A stretch of 64,000 nt of DNA from Globisporangium splendens (taxonomy: Eukaryota; Oomycota; Peronosporomycetes; Pythiales; Pythiaceae), in the NCBI GenBank assembly GCA_006386115.1, contig VFIW01000010.1:434001-498000 (forward strand), given 5' to 3'. Both the position numbers and the translations under genes were made by a program. Of the stretch, positions 1 through 10,138 are shown in pieces. The notes below the pieces were generated by a model. The model did no database searches. It saw only the letters and a program-made list of their open reading frames with translations, and was not told the DNA's origin. Positions within the stretch are counted from its first letter, which is position 1. Each line of letters opens with the position of its first letter.

Positions 1-48
1 TCATCAGAAACCGACAAGTGGATCACCAGTGAGGCAACGCAGTTACCA

Positions 49-1683
49 ATGTCCACCAAAACAGATCACAATAATGGCGCCACGATCCAATGCCAGAAAC
101 TGTCGATTCGGTTTGCACCGAAAGAAACACTCAGGAACTTATTTGCGAGCCAGCAACATGACCGTATCTGCAAACAATTGAAGAACTTGAATGACCATTT
201 GAAGCAGTTACCGTTTGCGATGGTGCCTTTCGTGGATCTAAACGAGATTTTAGCGGGGACAGCAAGAGAACAGACAAGTGATCGATGGCAACAGTACTCG
301 CTGATTGGATTTCCGTGGAGCCTGGAGGATTTGACGCAGCTCGTGAAGCAGTACGAGAGTAGAGATGTTCAAGCTCAACTCCACGCTCTGACGTCCAGTA
401 TAATGGAGCAACCATTGAACCCTGAAGAGAGTCGTGATGATGCGAATGGCTCCAGAACAGACCAAGAATCGCTGGGTACAAGAGCAGAAAACGTGTTCGC
501 GATGCTCCGTCAAAGTGCAACAGATTTGGAGTCCCAGATTGCACGTCTGGAACAACAGGTGCACAAAATGACGCTCGCGAAAGAGCAGGCTCAGCAGGAA
601 TATTTGCACGCGCAATTCGCGCTCGACCAAGTCGCAAAGGAAGCAGATCGGGCTTTATTGAGTCTTGCAGCGGGGACAGATGCAAGTGCTGTTCCCCCTC
701 CGCCGCCACCTGCTTTGATATTCACTGACGATGTGACGAACTTTGGCAAAGATGGAGACGAATTGCTTCCACCATTGCCTTCGAACGACAAGCTACAAAC
801 TCTCGGGTCCAGGCTACAGAGCGATGGATTTGCCGTTCTCGACCAGTTTGTCGGCTCACTATTGAGCCACGATGTTCGCGACGAGGTGGAGCAACTTTAC
901 TTGTCGTATGCGTCGAAGAGAACGACACTCGACTCTGAAGGCTCCGATTTAGAGAAAGCTCCAGAGTTTAAGCTTGGAGAGCTTGCAGGCGGGAACACCG
1001 GCCGAAATCTGAGGTACAAGATGGAGCATGTGCGCGGGGACTACATGCTTTGGGTCGATGAGAATGATACGTTTTGCCCACCATCGTTGCGCCTCATGCT
1101 TCGCCAAATGGACAGACTGGTGCTCGAACGGCTTCCCGCGTGGAGCTTGGAGCTCGGGCACTCGTCCTTGCTGCGAAAGAAGGCGATGGTCACGTGCTAC
1201 CCAGGAAATGGAGCGAGATACACGAAGCATTGCGGTAACCCGAATAAAGACGGGCGAAAGGTAAGGCACTTGCGGCCAAAATCACTCATGTTCGTCCTTT
1301 ATATCTCCATATCTCCCGTGATCTAACTACATTGTCCTATGCGATTTCACCAGCTGACTGCGATCTTGTACTTGAACGCTGACTGGCAACCTGAACATGG
1401 CGGCGAGCTTCAACTCCACCTGCCAAAGACTCCAAAGGAAAACGACCACAAGATTGCGCCGATCATGGATCGCTTGCTGCTGTTCTTCTCTGATCGGCGC
1501 GTTCCGCACGAAGTGCTACCATGTTATGGACGCAATCGGTTCGCGCTCACGGTGTGGTACCTGGATTACGATGAGTTTATGAATGCGCAAGTGTTTGGTA
1601 CGATGCTTCAGGATCAACAAGAGGAAGAAACGCATATTCAACAGGAAATTGGAGCATTCGCGTCAAACCAACGAGAGCTTTAA
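49..1683 (+). CDS. EGLN/PHD-like prolyl 4-hydroxylase homologue with HxG in place of HxD
   Basis: Exons 49-1260 and 1354-1683 are joined over a 93-nt phase-0 intron, giving 513 residues. The C-terminal half closely follows the double-stranded beta-helix of HIF prolyl hydroxylases: CYPGNGARY, then HCGNPNKDGR (residues 394-403), YLNADW, HGGELQL, RRVPHEV with the distal His456, and NRFALTVWY with the 2-oxoglutarate-binding Arg466. Family members have H-x-D at the first iron site; here codon 396 is GGT (Gly), so the carboxylate ligand is missing. The N-terminal part holds a predicted coiled coil (about 155-205) and a proline run (about 223-228). The frame is open to the left window edge, so the true start may lie upstream of ATG 49. 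The fold is clear; hydroxylase activity is doubtful. It could be an inactive binder, a halogenase-like enzyme, or an enzyme with an altered ligand set. Confidence 0.82.
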
Positions 1684-1759
1684 CGAAAGAAAAAAGCGAC
1701 TTACAAGCATTCGCTGCTGTACAAGAGATGAGTACGTGGACCGCCTGCCATCTATTTGC

Positions 1760-2398
1760 TTATGCACGGCGGCGGCGCAAGAAAAACACGCCAACGAGGA
1801 TCGCTGCTGGGAGTGCTGTGAGGAGGACGATGACGACTAGCGTCGTGCCCGAGAAGAGAGAGCCGCCTGCTTTATCTTGGTCACTTCCAGAGGACGCCGG
1901 TGGTGATGATGATGCGCCATTTGGACTTTCGATTGGAGCAAGTGTGAGCGGCAACGTGTCCTCGTTGGAAGCCTCAGGCGTCCACAATGTGCTCGCTTCT
2001 GGCGCCACGCTCGGCGATTGGCTTTGTGGGGCATCTTCGTAGCCTTGTGCGTTTTCTCGCCACTTGGTGTTGTCCAAACTATGAGGTGACCGGAGAAATT
2101 GCGATTTCGTAGACTTCATGAAGAAGTCAAACTCTTCGCATGCGCGTCGCGATTCGCACACTTGGTGATGCAACTTTTCGAGAATTTCATCTTTGGCCTT
2201 CACTTCCAGCAGTAGGTTCTGCATTTGCCTTCTCAAAAAGCTCAATTGGTGGCTCTCACTCTCACGAGCCACGCGACACAGTTGCTGATGTTGCTTCAAG
2301 TGCTTTGGCGGTGGCACCCATCTAGGCTGACGAGGTTCATGAGTCACGTGATCGCAACCACCATGATGACCTCGTCTGAGATGCTCCATGCTCTCCAT
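1760..2398 (-). CDS. Predicted tail-anchored coiled-coil protein, unknown function
   Basis: Starting at ATG 2398 the frame gives 212 residues; the 5' end is uncertain because an earlier exon is possible. Residues about 40-85 form a likely coiled coil (RESESHQLSFLRRQMQNLLL and following heptads). A low-complexity S/P/E-rich spacer follows, and the protein ends with one strongly hydrophobic segment (LVVIVLLTALPAAILVGVFF) capped by RRRRA. That is the topology of a C-tail-anchored membrane protein of the ER or another endomembrane. The gene is convergent with the oxygenase gene, whose stop is only 77 nt away. No family was recognised. Confidence 0.5.
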   Translation of the reverse strand: MESMEHLRRGHHGGCDHVTHEPRQPRWVPPPKHLKQHQQLCRVARESESHQLSFLRRQMQNLLLEVKAKDEILEKLHHQVCESRRACEEFDFFMKSTKSQFLRSPHSLDNTKWRENAQGYEDAPQSQSPSVAPEASTLWTPEASNEDTLPLTLAPIESPNGASSSPPASSGSDQDKAGGSLFSGTTLVVIVLLTALPAAILVGVFFLRRRRA

Positions 2399-2413
2399 GA
2401 AGACTGCGACCAA

Positions 2414-3104
2414 GTGAGCAAAAGCAGCACACGAGACGTTTTTTCTTCGATGAGTAAACGCAGCGCGATTGAAGTTCCATCTCGTCCCATCCCGTCTTCG
2501 GCCATTGCAATATCACGCGGTTCTCTGACAACAAGCTCTGACAGATGATGACGCCGGCAGAATGCATTATTACTCGACTCTAAATGCAGAAACCACACTC
2601 GTGGACGAGAAGCAAACAGAAAATGGCTCAATGCACACGCGCAGCAACGGGATTGCTGCGACGACAGCAAACCAACATGAGGTTCTCATGAATCAAACAA
2701 TGCACGTTCTCCGCATGCACAATATTAAAACGGTTATATCAACACATCCTCTCGGTCAATTCTGTAGGTCAAAGCCGTGAGCTTCAGCTACGATTAGACA
2801 TTCTTTGTTGCGACCAAATGCAGCGCGAGCTTGCTTCTCAGCGTTGGAGGAGATGTCTGATGCGCTTGAGTTCGCTCCTATATCCAAAACCAACAGAACA
2901 TAAACATACAGCGTCAGCTTCATTGCACCAGAAGCGATGGCACTCTATCTGGCTTTTCTCACCTGCTCAGTGCGCAGAAACTTTGCTTTGGAAACAGGAC
3001 TGTGCTCCATGGCGAGATCCACAGCAGTCTTCGGACGTTTCATCGTGCGCTCAACCTGAACGAAAATGAACGAAAATACACTAGCATCTTCATTTTATTG
3101 CACA
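2414..3104. other. Intergenic stretch, no gene supported
   Basis: Only short overlapping open frames without splice or family support were seen. It may contain the 5' exon of the tail-anchored protein gene or the 3' untranslated part of the six-exon gene upstream. Confidence 0.4.
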
Positions 3105-4197
3105 TCAATATCTTGCACGAAATTGCAGCCCACGCACCACTTTGATCGTCTCGTTCGTCTCGCTGATAACCTGCGCGAGTTTCGTATTCGCGCTGAAAAT
3201 GGTCGACGAAGTCTGCCCAAAGGATACATTAGTTCCATTGCAATAGCTCGGTCTAGAAGTGAGTTGTAGGCTTAATCGAGCTACCACACCTTTTCGCAGC
3301 TTTCTTTCAGATGCTCCAGCTCATTAAGCGACAGCGAGAGGTCATCAAGCATCTCAGGGACCCTGTTAATGGAAAGCAAGCAAAACAAGCACAGTGAGTT
3401 GGGTTCTTGAGTAGTGCATCACTCTGCTGTAAATAAGCAACGCACGTGAGCTCCACGTCTGTCGATCGCTTGCGCGCTTTCTTCAGCTGGGAGCGTGTTT
3501 TATCGGCCGCCAATTTCGGGACCTGCGTATTTAAAGATATTGCATGAGTCCTGTTTCTTCATACACAAGCAGAAAGCTAATCAGATGAAGGAAAATCCGT
3601 GTACGCTACCTGTTCGCGAAGCGCTTTGACGGCAGCTTCTTTCTCTTTCAGCTTCTTTTCCAGCGCAGCCACTCGCGCAACGGCATCTTTATCAACAGGT
3701 TCCATATCCTCTATGCATACCAAGTGAAACACAAACGCAGCAGAAACGTAAGTCCATCATACCATAACGATCGCAATGCTTGCGTGGCGTTAACAGCACG
3801 ACAAAGTCCTCCACAAGCACATCGTTCACCCAGTTTCTCTACCTCAAACATACCTTTCGTGTCCGGATCATATTGCCGCACGACCGCAATGAAAATGCTC
3901 GCGCACAGATCGTTTACATGTGCTTGGAACACCTGCATACACCAAATAATCACTGTGAGCATACACACATGCAAGCACACATGAAGACGGAAATGCCAGC
4001 TTGCAAAAGCGCACCTTTTGCTGGGCGGTGGACGAGCTGCCGCACTCTCTGAGCGCAGCATCAACAGCCTTCTCTCCGCACCGGCGCTGCGCCTCCTTCA
4101 GCTCCGCGTACGAGTAGCGCTCGATCTGCACCGTCGTGTCCGACTCGACCTCCGTCTCCACATCGTCCTCGTGCACGCGCTGCGAGGGCGGCGCCAT
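3105..4197 (-). CDS. Small six-exon coiled-coil protein, possibly kinetochore MIND-type
   Basis: Six exons (4197-4015, 3932-3854, 3710-3610, 3522-3446, 3362-3290, 3212-3105) splice in frame into 206 residues, all at GT-AG borders. The N-terminus is acidic, a helical segment follows (VFQAHVNDLCASIFIAVVRQ), then a charged coiled coil (VAALEKKLKEKEAAVKALRE) and a second helical stretch ending in VVRGLQFRARY. Length and layout are like Nnf1/PMF1 or Nsl1 subunits of the MIS12/MIND kinetochore complex, but no diagnostic motif was seen, so this assignment is weak. The start ATG 4197 follows an AT-rich intergenic region. Confidence 0.6.
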
Positions 4198-4950
4198 TTG
4201 CGTTTGGTCTCTTTTTGGCTTGGTGTTTGAATTCCAAACTTTGAATGAATCAAACAGCTCGAGTCCCGAACGAATCTATATTCGGGACAAACCGATCGAA
4301 CTGATTTAGTGCCAATTGCTTGCAACTGGGGACAATGAGAGGACTTCAGTTCGGGATGAAGGGATTATTTTCGAGATGGAAGGATTATTTTCGAGATGTC
4401 AGCTAGTACTGATTTAAGTTGAACTGTGAGTAACAGTAGGGACTGCATGGTGGGTTTAAATTCGGGACCAATACTGACGTTTTGATTTCACATGGCCACA
4501 TGTCGCACTTTCTCTCTCCCTCTGGGCGTCAACACAGAACGACGACCCAAAGTGTACAGTGACAGTAGGACAATTCTACCATCGAATACAACAGCCCCTC
4601 GTCAATCAGTCTTCTGATACAAAGCAGCAATAAAAAAGAACAGCATCCAAATACAACCGCCGTCTGTTTTATTCAAACGCACTCTTCAGTCTGTTTTTTA
4701 GTTGAGGTGCGCGCTGGCACTCATATCACGTAAGAGAGGGACGACAGTACGATCCTTTCCACTCTGAACAACCACGTGCGTGCCAGCATTCCGCATTCTC
4801 GCCGTCAACAAGCAGCAGCAGCAGAAGCGAAGCGCGCGACGTAAACGCGCATTCCTCTGACGCTCTCGTCGTCTTCCTGCAACCTCCCCCCCCCCTCCCT
4901 CTCTCTCTCTCTGTACGCGTCTGGGCACATTTCCGCAAAAACAAAGCAGC
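4198..4950. promoter_or_regulatory. Divergent intergenic region with four TTCGGGA sites
   Basis: This 753-bp spacer separates two divergent genes. It carries TTCGGGA or its complement at 4263-4270 (GTCCCGAA), 4281-4288, 4350-4356 and 4461-4468; the first two form a perfect 8-bp inverted repeat. A short tandem duplication of GGATTATTTTCGAGATG lies around 4363-4400. A polypyrimidine run (C-rich then CT repeats, 4884-4912) lies just before the downstream ATG at 4951. The role as a regulator-binding cluster is inference. Confidence 0.4.
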
Positions 4951-7900
4951 ATGGCGAGCGTGCGACGCTCGGAAGTGTCGACGGCGATCAATGACACGCA
5001 CTACGCGTCGTTCTCGAGCAGCATGCACAGTCTGCACCACGGCGGCGGCTCGAGCATGTCGATGACGTCGAGCATCTCGGCTTCGGCGGCCACGGTCAAC
5101 GCGAGCAGTCTGTACACCGGTACGATCCTCATGCAGGGCAAGCTCATGCGGCGCGACCGCACGTTCCTCACGTGGAAGTGGCGCGACTTCACGCTCGAAC
5201 GCAACCGGCTCCAGTACTTCAGTGAGAAGGGCAATCGTAAGGGTGAGATTATCTTGACCCCGACGACGCCGATCACGATCCGATTGCTGAGCGAACCCAA
5301 GCCGTATGGGTTCCTGTTGTTTATCAAGGATGAGAAGCTCACGCTCGCGGCGCAGAATGAAAACGAGCAACGCAAGTGGATCGATGTGTTTTGCGATGTG
5401 TTCCATGCGAGTGTCGAGCAGGTGCAAAACGACAAAGGGGACCGCCGCACACGACCAACGTTCCTGCCAATCCCGGACATCAGTAAAGCAATGAAAGAGA
5501 AGCAGCAGAGCGGCTCCAGCAATGGAGCTGTAAACGGCGGAAGCACGACAGAAACCGAGGGCGGCGGTTTTAACGAAGTGATTCCGATCTTGGAGTCGCG
5601 CATGACGTACGGTCCGATGAAAGAAAGCTATTCTCGCGTCACGTTTCCTCCAAGCCTCGCGAATGGTGACCTTCTCGTCGGTGTTGGGCCGATCGTGCGA
5701 CGCATGGGGTGGACAGATGAGCGTATTCTCGCTGTGGGTATGTACATTGACCCTGAGGGAGCAAGCAAGGAGCTGGAAAACTTCCACGGTCGCACCGTCA
5801 AGAGCTTGTACGGCGACCAAGGTTTTTACGACCATTTGATGGTGCAGTCTACCTTCCGTCGCAGCTTTGTGATCACGTCCCGCAAGCGCGTGTCAAAGTC
5901 AGTGCTAACTGCGCTATTGCACGACGAGATTGCACCGCGCATCGGCACGGCCAAGGACGGATTGGATACCTTTCTCGGGTTTATCGAGAAGTCGCTCAAG
6001 AAAGCTGAATCGATGGTCCTGCGCATCAACCCGGACGGGCAATTTGAGTACCGATTGCGCGGACAACTGTACCCGCCGATTGCGTCGCCCGCATTGTGTA
6101 AATGCATCCAGGCGCTCTTTTTCGACGTGAATTCCATTCAGCACGATGCGAAGCGCGGCTTGATCGAGCGATTGCCATCTCTTTGGGGTGGAGAAGTGCT
6201 CGACGTGCAAGACGAAATCTTTGGTCGCGTGAGCTCTAAAGCTGTCTTGGAGTCCGAAAGCGAATACGACGATGACGACGATGACGAAGTCGGCGATGGT
6301 GACGACGACGCATTTTACGATGATGAGGACGATTACATCGAAGAAGGCGACGAAGAAGAAGAAGAGGAGGAGGGAGGAGGTCAAGTTGGAGAAGAGACTG
6401 GCCGTCCAAGTACGCGGAAAAGTGTGTATGCGGAGCGCAAGTCGAGACGCTCTTCGATGCGTAAACGCAACATTTCGCTTAAAGAAGAACTCGACGATCA
6501 AGATGAGCGCGAGCATGAACTGATGCGGCGAGAGAGTCGGCGCATTATCGCGCATTTTGGTCCATTGCTTGATCCTGATTCGAATGTCCACTTCAGTGGC
6601 GATCTGCTTATGGACGGGAGTGCTCTCCTCGGTACATGGTCGCAGCAAATCGCTGTGCCTCCAAATGCGTACGATCACCCGTACGATGGTCAAACGTATC
6701 GGTTCTCGGTTGGGCTGTACGTGGAACCAGGTGCTGCTAGTGAGAACCTGCTGAAGTATAAGGGTCTGTCTGTGGGTAGCATTGTCCAAGACCCAGACTT
6801 TTTTGCGCGATTTGCGCAGGGATCCTTCCAAAAGCACTTGGTGTTCAAAGTGGATTCGAAGTTACGTCTGCATACGCTCATCGAGTTCTTTGACACACAC
6901 TTGAAGCAACTCGCGTCGGGACCTGGTTCTTCATCTCTGCCGACGACAAGCCAGATGAACGGTGCGCCTACAAACGGAAGGGCCAGCGCATCATCGACCG
7001 AGTCGAAATCCAATGAGTCATTCTTGGAAGTCTTTGACGAATACAAGCACAAGCAGATTCTCCCGAAGGACGAGATACGATTTTCAATTGAAGCTGACGG
7101 TAAGATGACGCTGTGCATTCGAAAGCGCGCATCGGTTGTGAAAGACAGTGATGCGGGTGAAGCCGAGTCATCCTCGAGGAATGATGTCGACATTCCGTTG
7201 CCACCACCACCATTTGCTATGCTTTTCCAAAGCATCTTTTATGGTTTCCACACGATTGATGCCGCATCTCGAGCGCAATTGATGCAGAGACTGCCCAACT
7301 TGTTGGATCTCGCGAAAGACGATTTGGTGCATACGTACCACGACGAGATTCAGGTGTTGAAGGAGAATTACAAGCGTCAAAAGCCAGAAAATCGTGTCAA
7401 AGTGGGTTATTTGGCGATCTCGTTTGAGAAAAAGAAGATCACGAAGACGATTGACGGCGCAAAAGAGCCCACGGCGGTTCCTTCTCGATGGTCGAAGCGA
7501 TGGTGCCGTCTCGATGGTGTCATGTTCTCGTATTTCTCGCACAAGCGGTCGCGGAAAGCACGTGACGTGATGGATCTCACCCAATGTGAAGTGTCTGAAA
7601 TCACGTCGTTCAGTGGACCCGAAGTTGCACCATTTGCAATTGAAAAGGACACCACACGTCCAAGCATCAAGATCGCGATCACGAAGCCCAATGGCGAAAT
7701 TCTCGCACTTCGTACCGAGAGTATCTACGAAGGCGAAGAATGGTTGGAGTCGTTGACGGACGCCAGCAAAGTGCGTCGCCGCTTGTCGGATGCGGCTCCA
7801 CCAGCTCAGTGGGAGAACAACATTGCTCGGTTGAGAAGAAGCAGCAGTGTGTACCGCAGTTTGCGCGGAGTCTCGTCCGCTCAACTGGAGCAGTTGAAGA

Positions 7901-8163
7901 GTCAAAATACAGGAGAAGGAGGCGAGCACGATCCAAACCGAAGCTTGGAGTCCAGTACCGCCAATACGGATGATGACGAGTACGAAGCCGTTGACGGCGA
8001 CGACAGTTCCGATGAGGGTCGTGTGGTCATCGACAAAGAAGGCTCGCTGGTGGCGTGGGTGCAGGAAGATCCGCGCCATGCCGTGATCCTGGGACTGCTT
8101 GCGGTCATCCTCTGGCTCGTGATGTCCAACTACAGACTGGACGCATCAACGTCGTCCACATGA
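4951..8163 (+). CDS. PH / chalcone isomerase-like x2 / PH / C-terminal TM protein
   Basis: Single exon, 1070 residues, start ATG 4951. Order: serine-rich leader; PH domain about 60-155 (GKLMRRDRTFLTWKWRDFTL through the C-terminal helix QRKWIDVFCDVF); a first chalcone isomerase-like domain about 215-410 (LLVGVGPIVRR, AVGMYIDPEGA, ending ALFFDVNSIQHDAKRGLIER); a D/E-rich spacer about 425-475; a second CHI-like domain about 550-790 (FSVGLYVEPGAA, SIFYGFHTIDAASRAQLMQR); a second PH domain about 820-945 (SRWSKRWCRLDGVMFSYFSH); and one TM helix about 1042-1060 near the C-terminus. CHI-like folds bind fatty acids or lack known catalysis outside plants, and PH domains often bind phosphoinositides, so a membrane-anchored lipid sensor or transfer role is inferred. 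The domain calls rest on motif recognition. Confidence 0.75.
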   Translation: MASVRRSEVSTAINDTHYASFSSSMHSLHHGGGSSMSMTSSISASAATVNASSLYTGTILMQGKLMRRDRTFLTWKWRDFTLERNRLQYFSEKGNRKGEIILTPTTPITIRLLSEPKPYGFLLFIKDEKLTLAAQNENEQRKWIDVFCDVFHASVEQVQNDKGDRRTRPTFLPIPDISKAMKEKQQSGSSNGAVNGGSTTETEGGGFNEVIPILESRMTYGPMKESYSRVTFPPSLANGDLLVGVGPIVRRMGWTDERILAVGMYIDPEGASKELENFHGRTVKSLYGDQGFYDHLMVQSTFRRSFVITSRKRVSKSVLTALLHDEIAPRIGTAKDGLDTFLGFIEKSLKKAESMVLRINPDGQFEYRLRGQLYPPIASPALCKCIQALFFDVNSIQHDAKRGLIERLPSLWGGEVLDVQDEIFGRVSSKAVLESESEYDDDDDDEVGDGDDDAFYDDEDDYIEEGDEEEEEEEGGGQVGEETGRPSTRKSVYAERKSRRSSMRKRNISLKEELDDQDEREHELMRRESRRIIAHFGPLLDPDSNVHFSGDLLMDGSALLGTWSQQIAVPPNAYDHPYDGQTYRFSVGLYVEPGAASENLLKYKGLSVGSIVQDPDFFARFAQGSFQKHLVFKVDSKLRLHTLIEFFDTHLKQLASGPGSSSLPTTSQMNGAPTNGRASASSTESKSNESFLEVFDEYKHKQILPKDEIRFSIEADGKMTLCIRKRASVVKDSDAGEAESSSRNDVDIPLPPPPFAMLFQSIFYGFHTIDAASRAQLMQRLPNLLDLAKDDLVHTYHDEIQVLKENYKRQKPENRVKVGYLAISFEKKKITKTIDGAKEPTAVPSRWSKRWCRLDGVMFSYFSHKRSRKARDVMDLTQCEVSEITSFSGPEVAPFAIEKDTTRPSIKIAITKPNGEILALRTESIYEGEEWLESLTDASKVRRRLSDAAPPAQWENNIARLRRSSSVYRSLRGVSSAQLEQLKSQNTGEGGEHDPNRSLESSTANTDDDEYEAVDGDDSSDEGRVVIDKEGSLVAWVQEDPRHAVILGLLAVILWLVMSNYRLDASTSST

Positions 8164-8378
8164 TCTTTTGCGTCGAAGTTCATCATTCAAATAAGCGAGA
8201 GATGAAGTTGCTTTAAAGAAACTAGTGCGAAGAATTGCTCAAGATTTTCTCATTTTCCAATACGAGGTACTGTGTTTTGTTCTCCATGTACATTTTTGCA
8301 AAAAGAAAAAAGGCAATCTTGATTTGCGGGGTGCTGCGACCTGTTCTCCATTGTAGGTTGTGCCGTTTTGTGCTTGCC

Positions 8379-9134
8379 CTACTGCTGCTGATACTGTTGC
8401 TGCTGATAAAATGGTTGCTGCTGACCATAGTTGCAGTTGGCGGTGTAGGCGGCTGCCAAGTGCTGGTGACTGAATTGGTTGTTCCCAGTATCGCACGACT
8501 CCCAGAGCGCAGCTTGGCCCAGTTTTGGTGATCGACGTTCACACGCAAACCTTCGTCGCCACAGGCTCTTCCCATCGTCGTTCTCATGATCGTCGTCGTT
8601 CTGCATAAACTGATCCTCGCTGCTGTTGTTATTGTTGTCATCGTGCTGCTGCTTTTGCTTGGCAAATGAAAACGCCTCGGGGGAGCTCGTGTAATCGAAC
8701 GCATTGAACATCGTGTGGTTCTCATGCGGCACGGGCGACGGCATCTGCATCATCGCGGTCTCGAAGAGCTGGTGCTCGTGGCGACTGGGGACGCCAAAGT
8801 TCGGGAGCTTGAGCATCAGTGTGCTGTTGATGCAGTGCTGTCGCTGTCGCTGCGCTTCTTGCTGCTGCTCGAGCTCGAGTTGTTGTTGCCGTAGCTCACG
8901 GCGCTTCGTCGTCGACATCTTTCGGACGCGGTCATCACATTCGTCGCTGGCTTCCTCGTCCCATAACGCGGCATCTCCATGGCCATCAGCCTCCGTTTGG
9001 TTGCTTCCGTGTACGCCAAACCGCTGTTGCTGGCGGAAGTGCATCCGCTGGTGCGCTCGGAATTGCTCGATCTCGCTCTCCGCCATGGCCGTCGTCATCG
9101 AGACGGCGGCGCGCGCATGCTGCTGCTGGTACAT
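8379..9134 (-). CDS. Q/N-rich low-complexity protein
   Basis: An uninterrupted 251-codon frame with ATG at 9134. The protein is rich in glutamine, asparagine, histidine and aspartate, with runs such as LRQQQLELEQQQEAQRQRQH and a C-terminus of repeated YQQQQ. No folded domain or catalytic motif is visible. Such composition is common in oomycete transcription or RNA-associated proteins, but no function can be assigned. It converges on the PH/CHI-like gene, with 215 bp between stops. Confidence 0.5.
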   Translation of the reverse strand: MYQQQHARAAVSMTTAMAESEIEQFRAHQRMHFRQQQRFGVHGSNQTEADGHGDAALWDEEASDECDDRVRKMSTTKRRELRQQQLELEQQQEAQRQRQHCINSTLMLKLPNFGVPSRHEHQLFETAMMQMPSPVPHENHTMFNAFDYTSSPEAFSFAKQKQQHDDNNNNSSEDQFMQNDDDHENDDGKSLWRRRFACERRSPKLGQAALWESCDTGNNQFSHQHLAAAYTANCNYGQQQPFYQQQQYQQQ

Positions 9135-9533
9135 GACGAAGAACCGAGAAGAAGGAAGTGAAATGTGCTGACGTGGGAAGAGACCTCCGGTGCGGTTTCT
9201 TCTTCCTGGAGCGTGCGTGAAGGTTTGCGACCGTTTGTCAGGGTATTATTATCTTCTGCAGCCTCATGCATCCCCCTTCACAAGCGGAAAACACACTCAT
9301 CTGCTATGCGCGCCAGAGAAGAAAAAAAGAAACCAATTCTGGGCTCATGCAGAGGTCCTCATCCTGCCAGAAACACCAGAAGTCACGCGCAGAGGGAGCA
9401 GCGCTTCGAAAGATGTGCGCACATTGGCGCCAATGGATAGTCCGACAGGTGAGTAACTCGCTCTCTATATTGACCAGGACGAGCGTAGTCCACAACAGCG
9501 CGTTATGCAGAACGTGGAGCCATCTTCGAGCCA
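9135..9533. other. Intergenic stretch with no supported gene
   Basis: Plus-strand frames here lack an ATG-initiated, family-supported reading. A strong-looking donor (GTGAGT at 9449) occurs, but the short protein it would create overlaps a better-supported minus-strand gene. Confidence 0.3.
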
Positions 9534-9838
9534 TTAGCGTTCGAAAAAGACACGCAGTTGTTGTCTCAGAACGTCATCGTCTTCAAAGAAGGTGGCCAAT
9601 TCATGCATGCTGGTGATCAATAATTCGCGACCTGAACGACTACGGATTAACACGACTTCAAAGCCGAAGAGAGCAGCCGCATGGGTGGGTTCGCTTTGGC
9701 TTCCGTCCAGCTTGACACTGGTCGCAATGCACGGACACGGATTGTTTGCGCCTTGGTGGTGCCAGCGCGTTTTGCTTCTTCTCTCACATCTCACCTTCAG
9801 GTTCTGTTTCCTGTCCCTCCTTCACGATCTCATCCTCC
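9534..9838 (-). CDS. Small spliced protein of unknown function, 5' end unresolved
   Basis: The frame ending at TAA 9534-9536 continues across a 43-nt intron (9752-9794; donor GTGAGA, acceptor CACCAAG) into an acidic stretch (NEEDEIVKEGQETEPE) up to about 9838. The joined C-terminal part is about 87 residues and contains AAALFGFEVVLIRSRSGREL and MHELATFFEDDDVLRQQL. No ATG lies in the visible exon; one option is a tiny first exon near 9935 joined through an acceptor at about 9852. No family was recognised. A competing plus-strand reading of the same DNA was judged weaker. Confidence 0.35.
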
Positions 9839-10138
9839 TCATTTTTAGCTTCCTACCCTTCAAATCAAATACCCCTATAAACAAGTCGTTGTAATTGCTT
9901 TGTGTTCAACCACTACAACTAGTTTTACAAACATGCACAAAATAGTACCCTGCGAATAGCTATATATATGTGATGCGCACCCTTCCTCTTGTTTTGGGAG
10001 CGACTTTTCTATCTTTACACGCGCCATCAGACCAGGAAAAAGCAGCAGCAGCAGTCGACGCTCAGCAAGGGCCATTCCTCCCCTTCATTCCGTCTATTGC
10101 GCTCCGTCTGGACACCCACCGATCGCCGCGAAGCCACC

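Noticed and set aside
9190..9623. A plus-strand two-exon reading (donor GTGAGT at 9449, acceptor at 9510) ending PLAFEKDTQLLSQNVIVFKE...GDQ.
   Set aside because: No in-frame ATG except one giving about 40 residues, and it overlaps a better-joined minus-strand reading.
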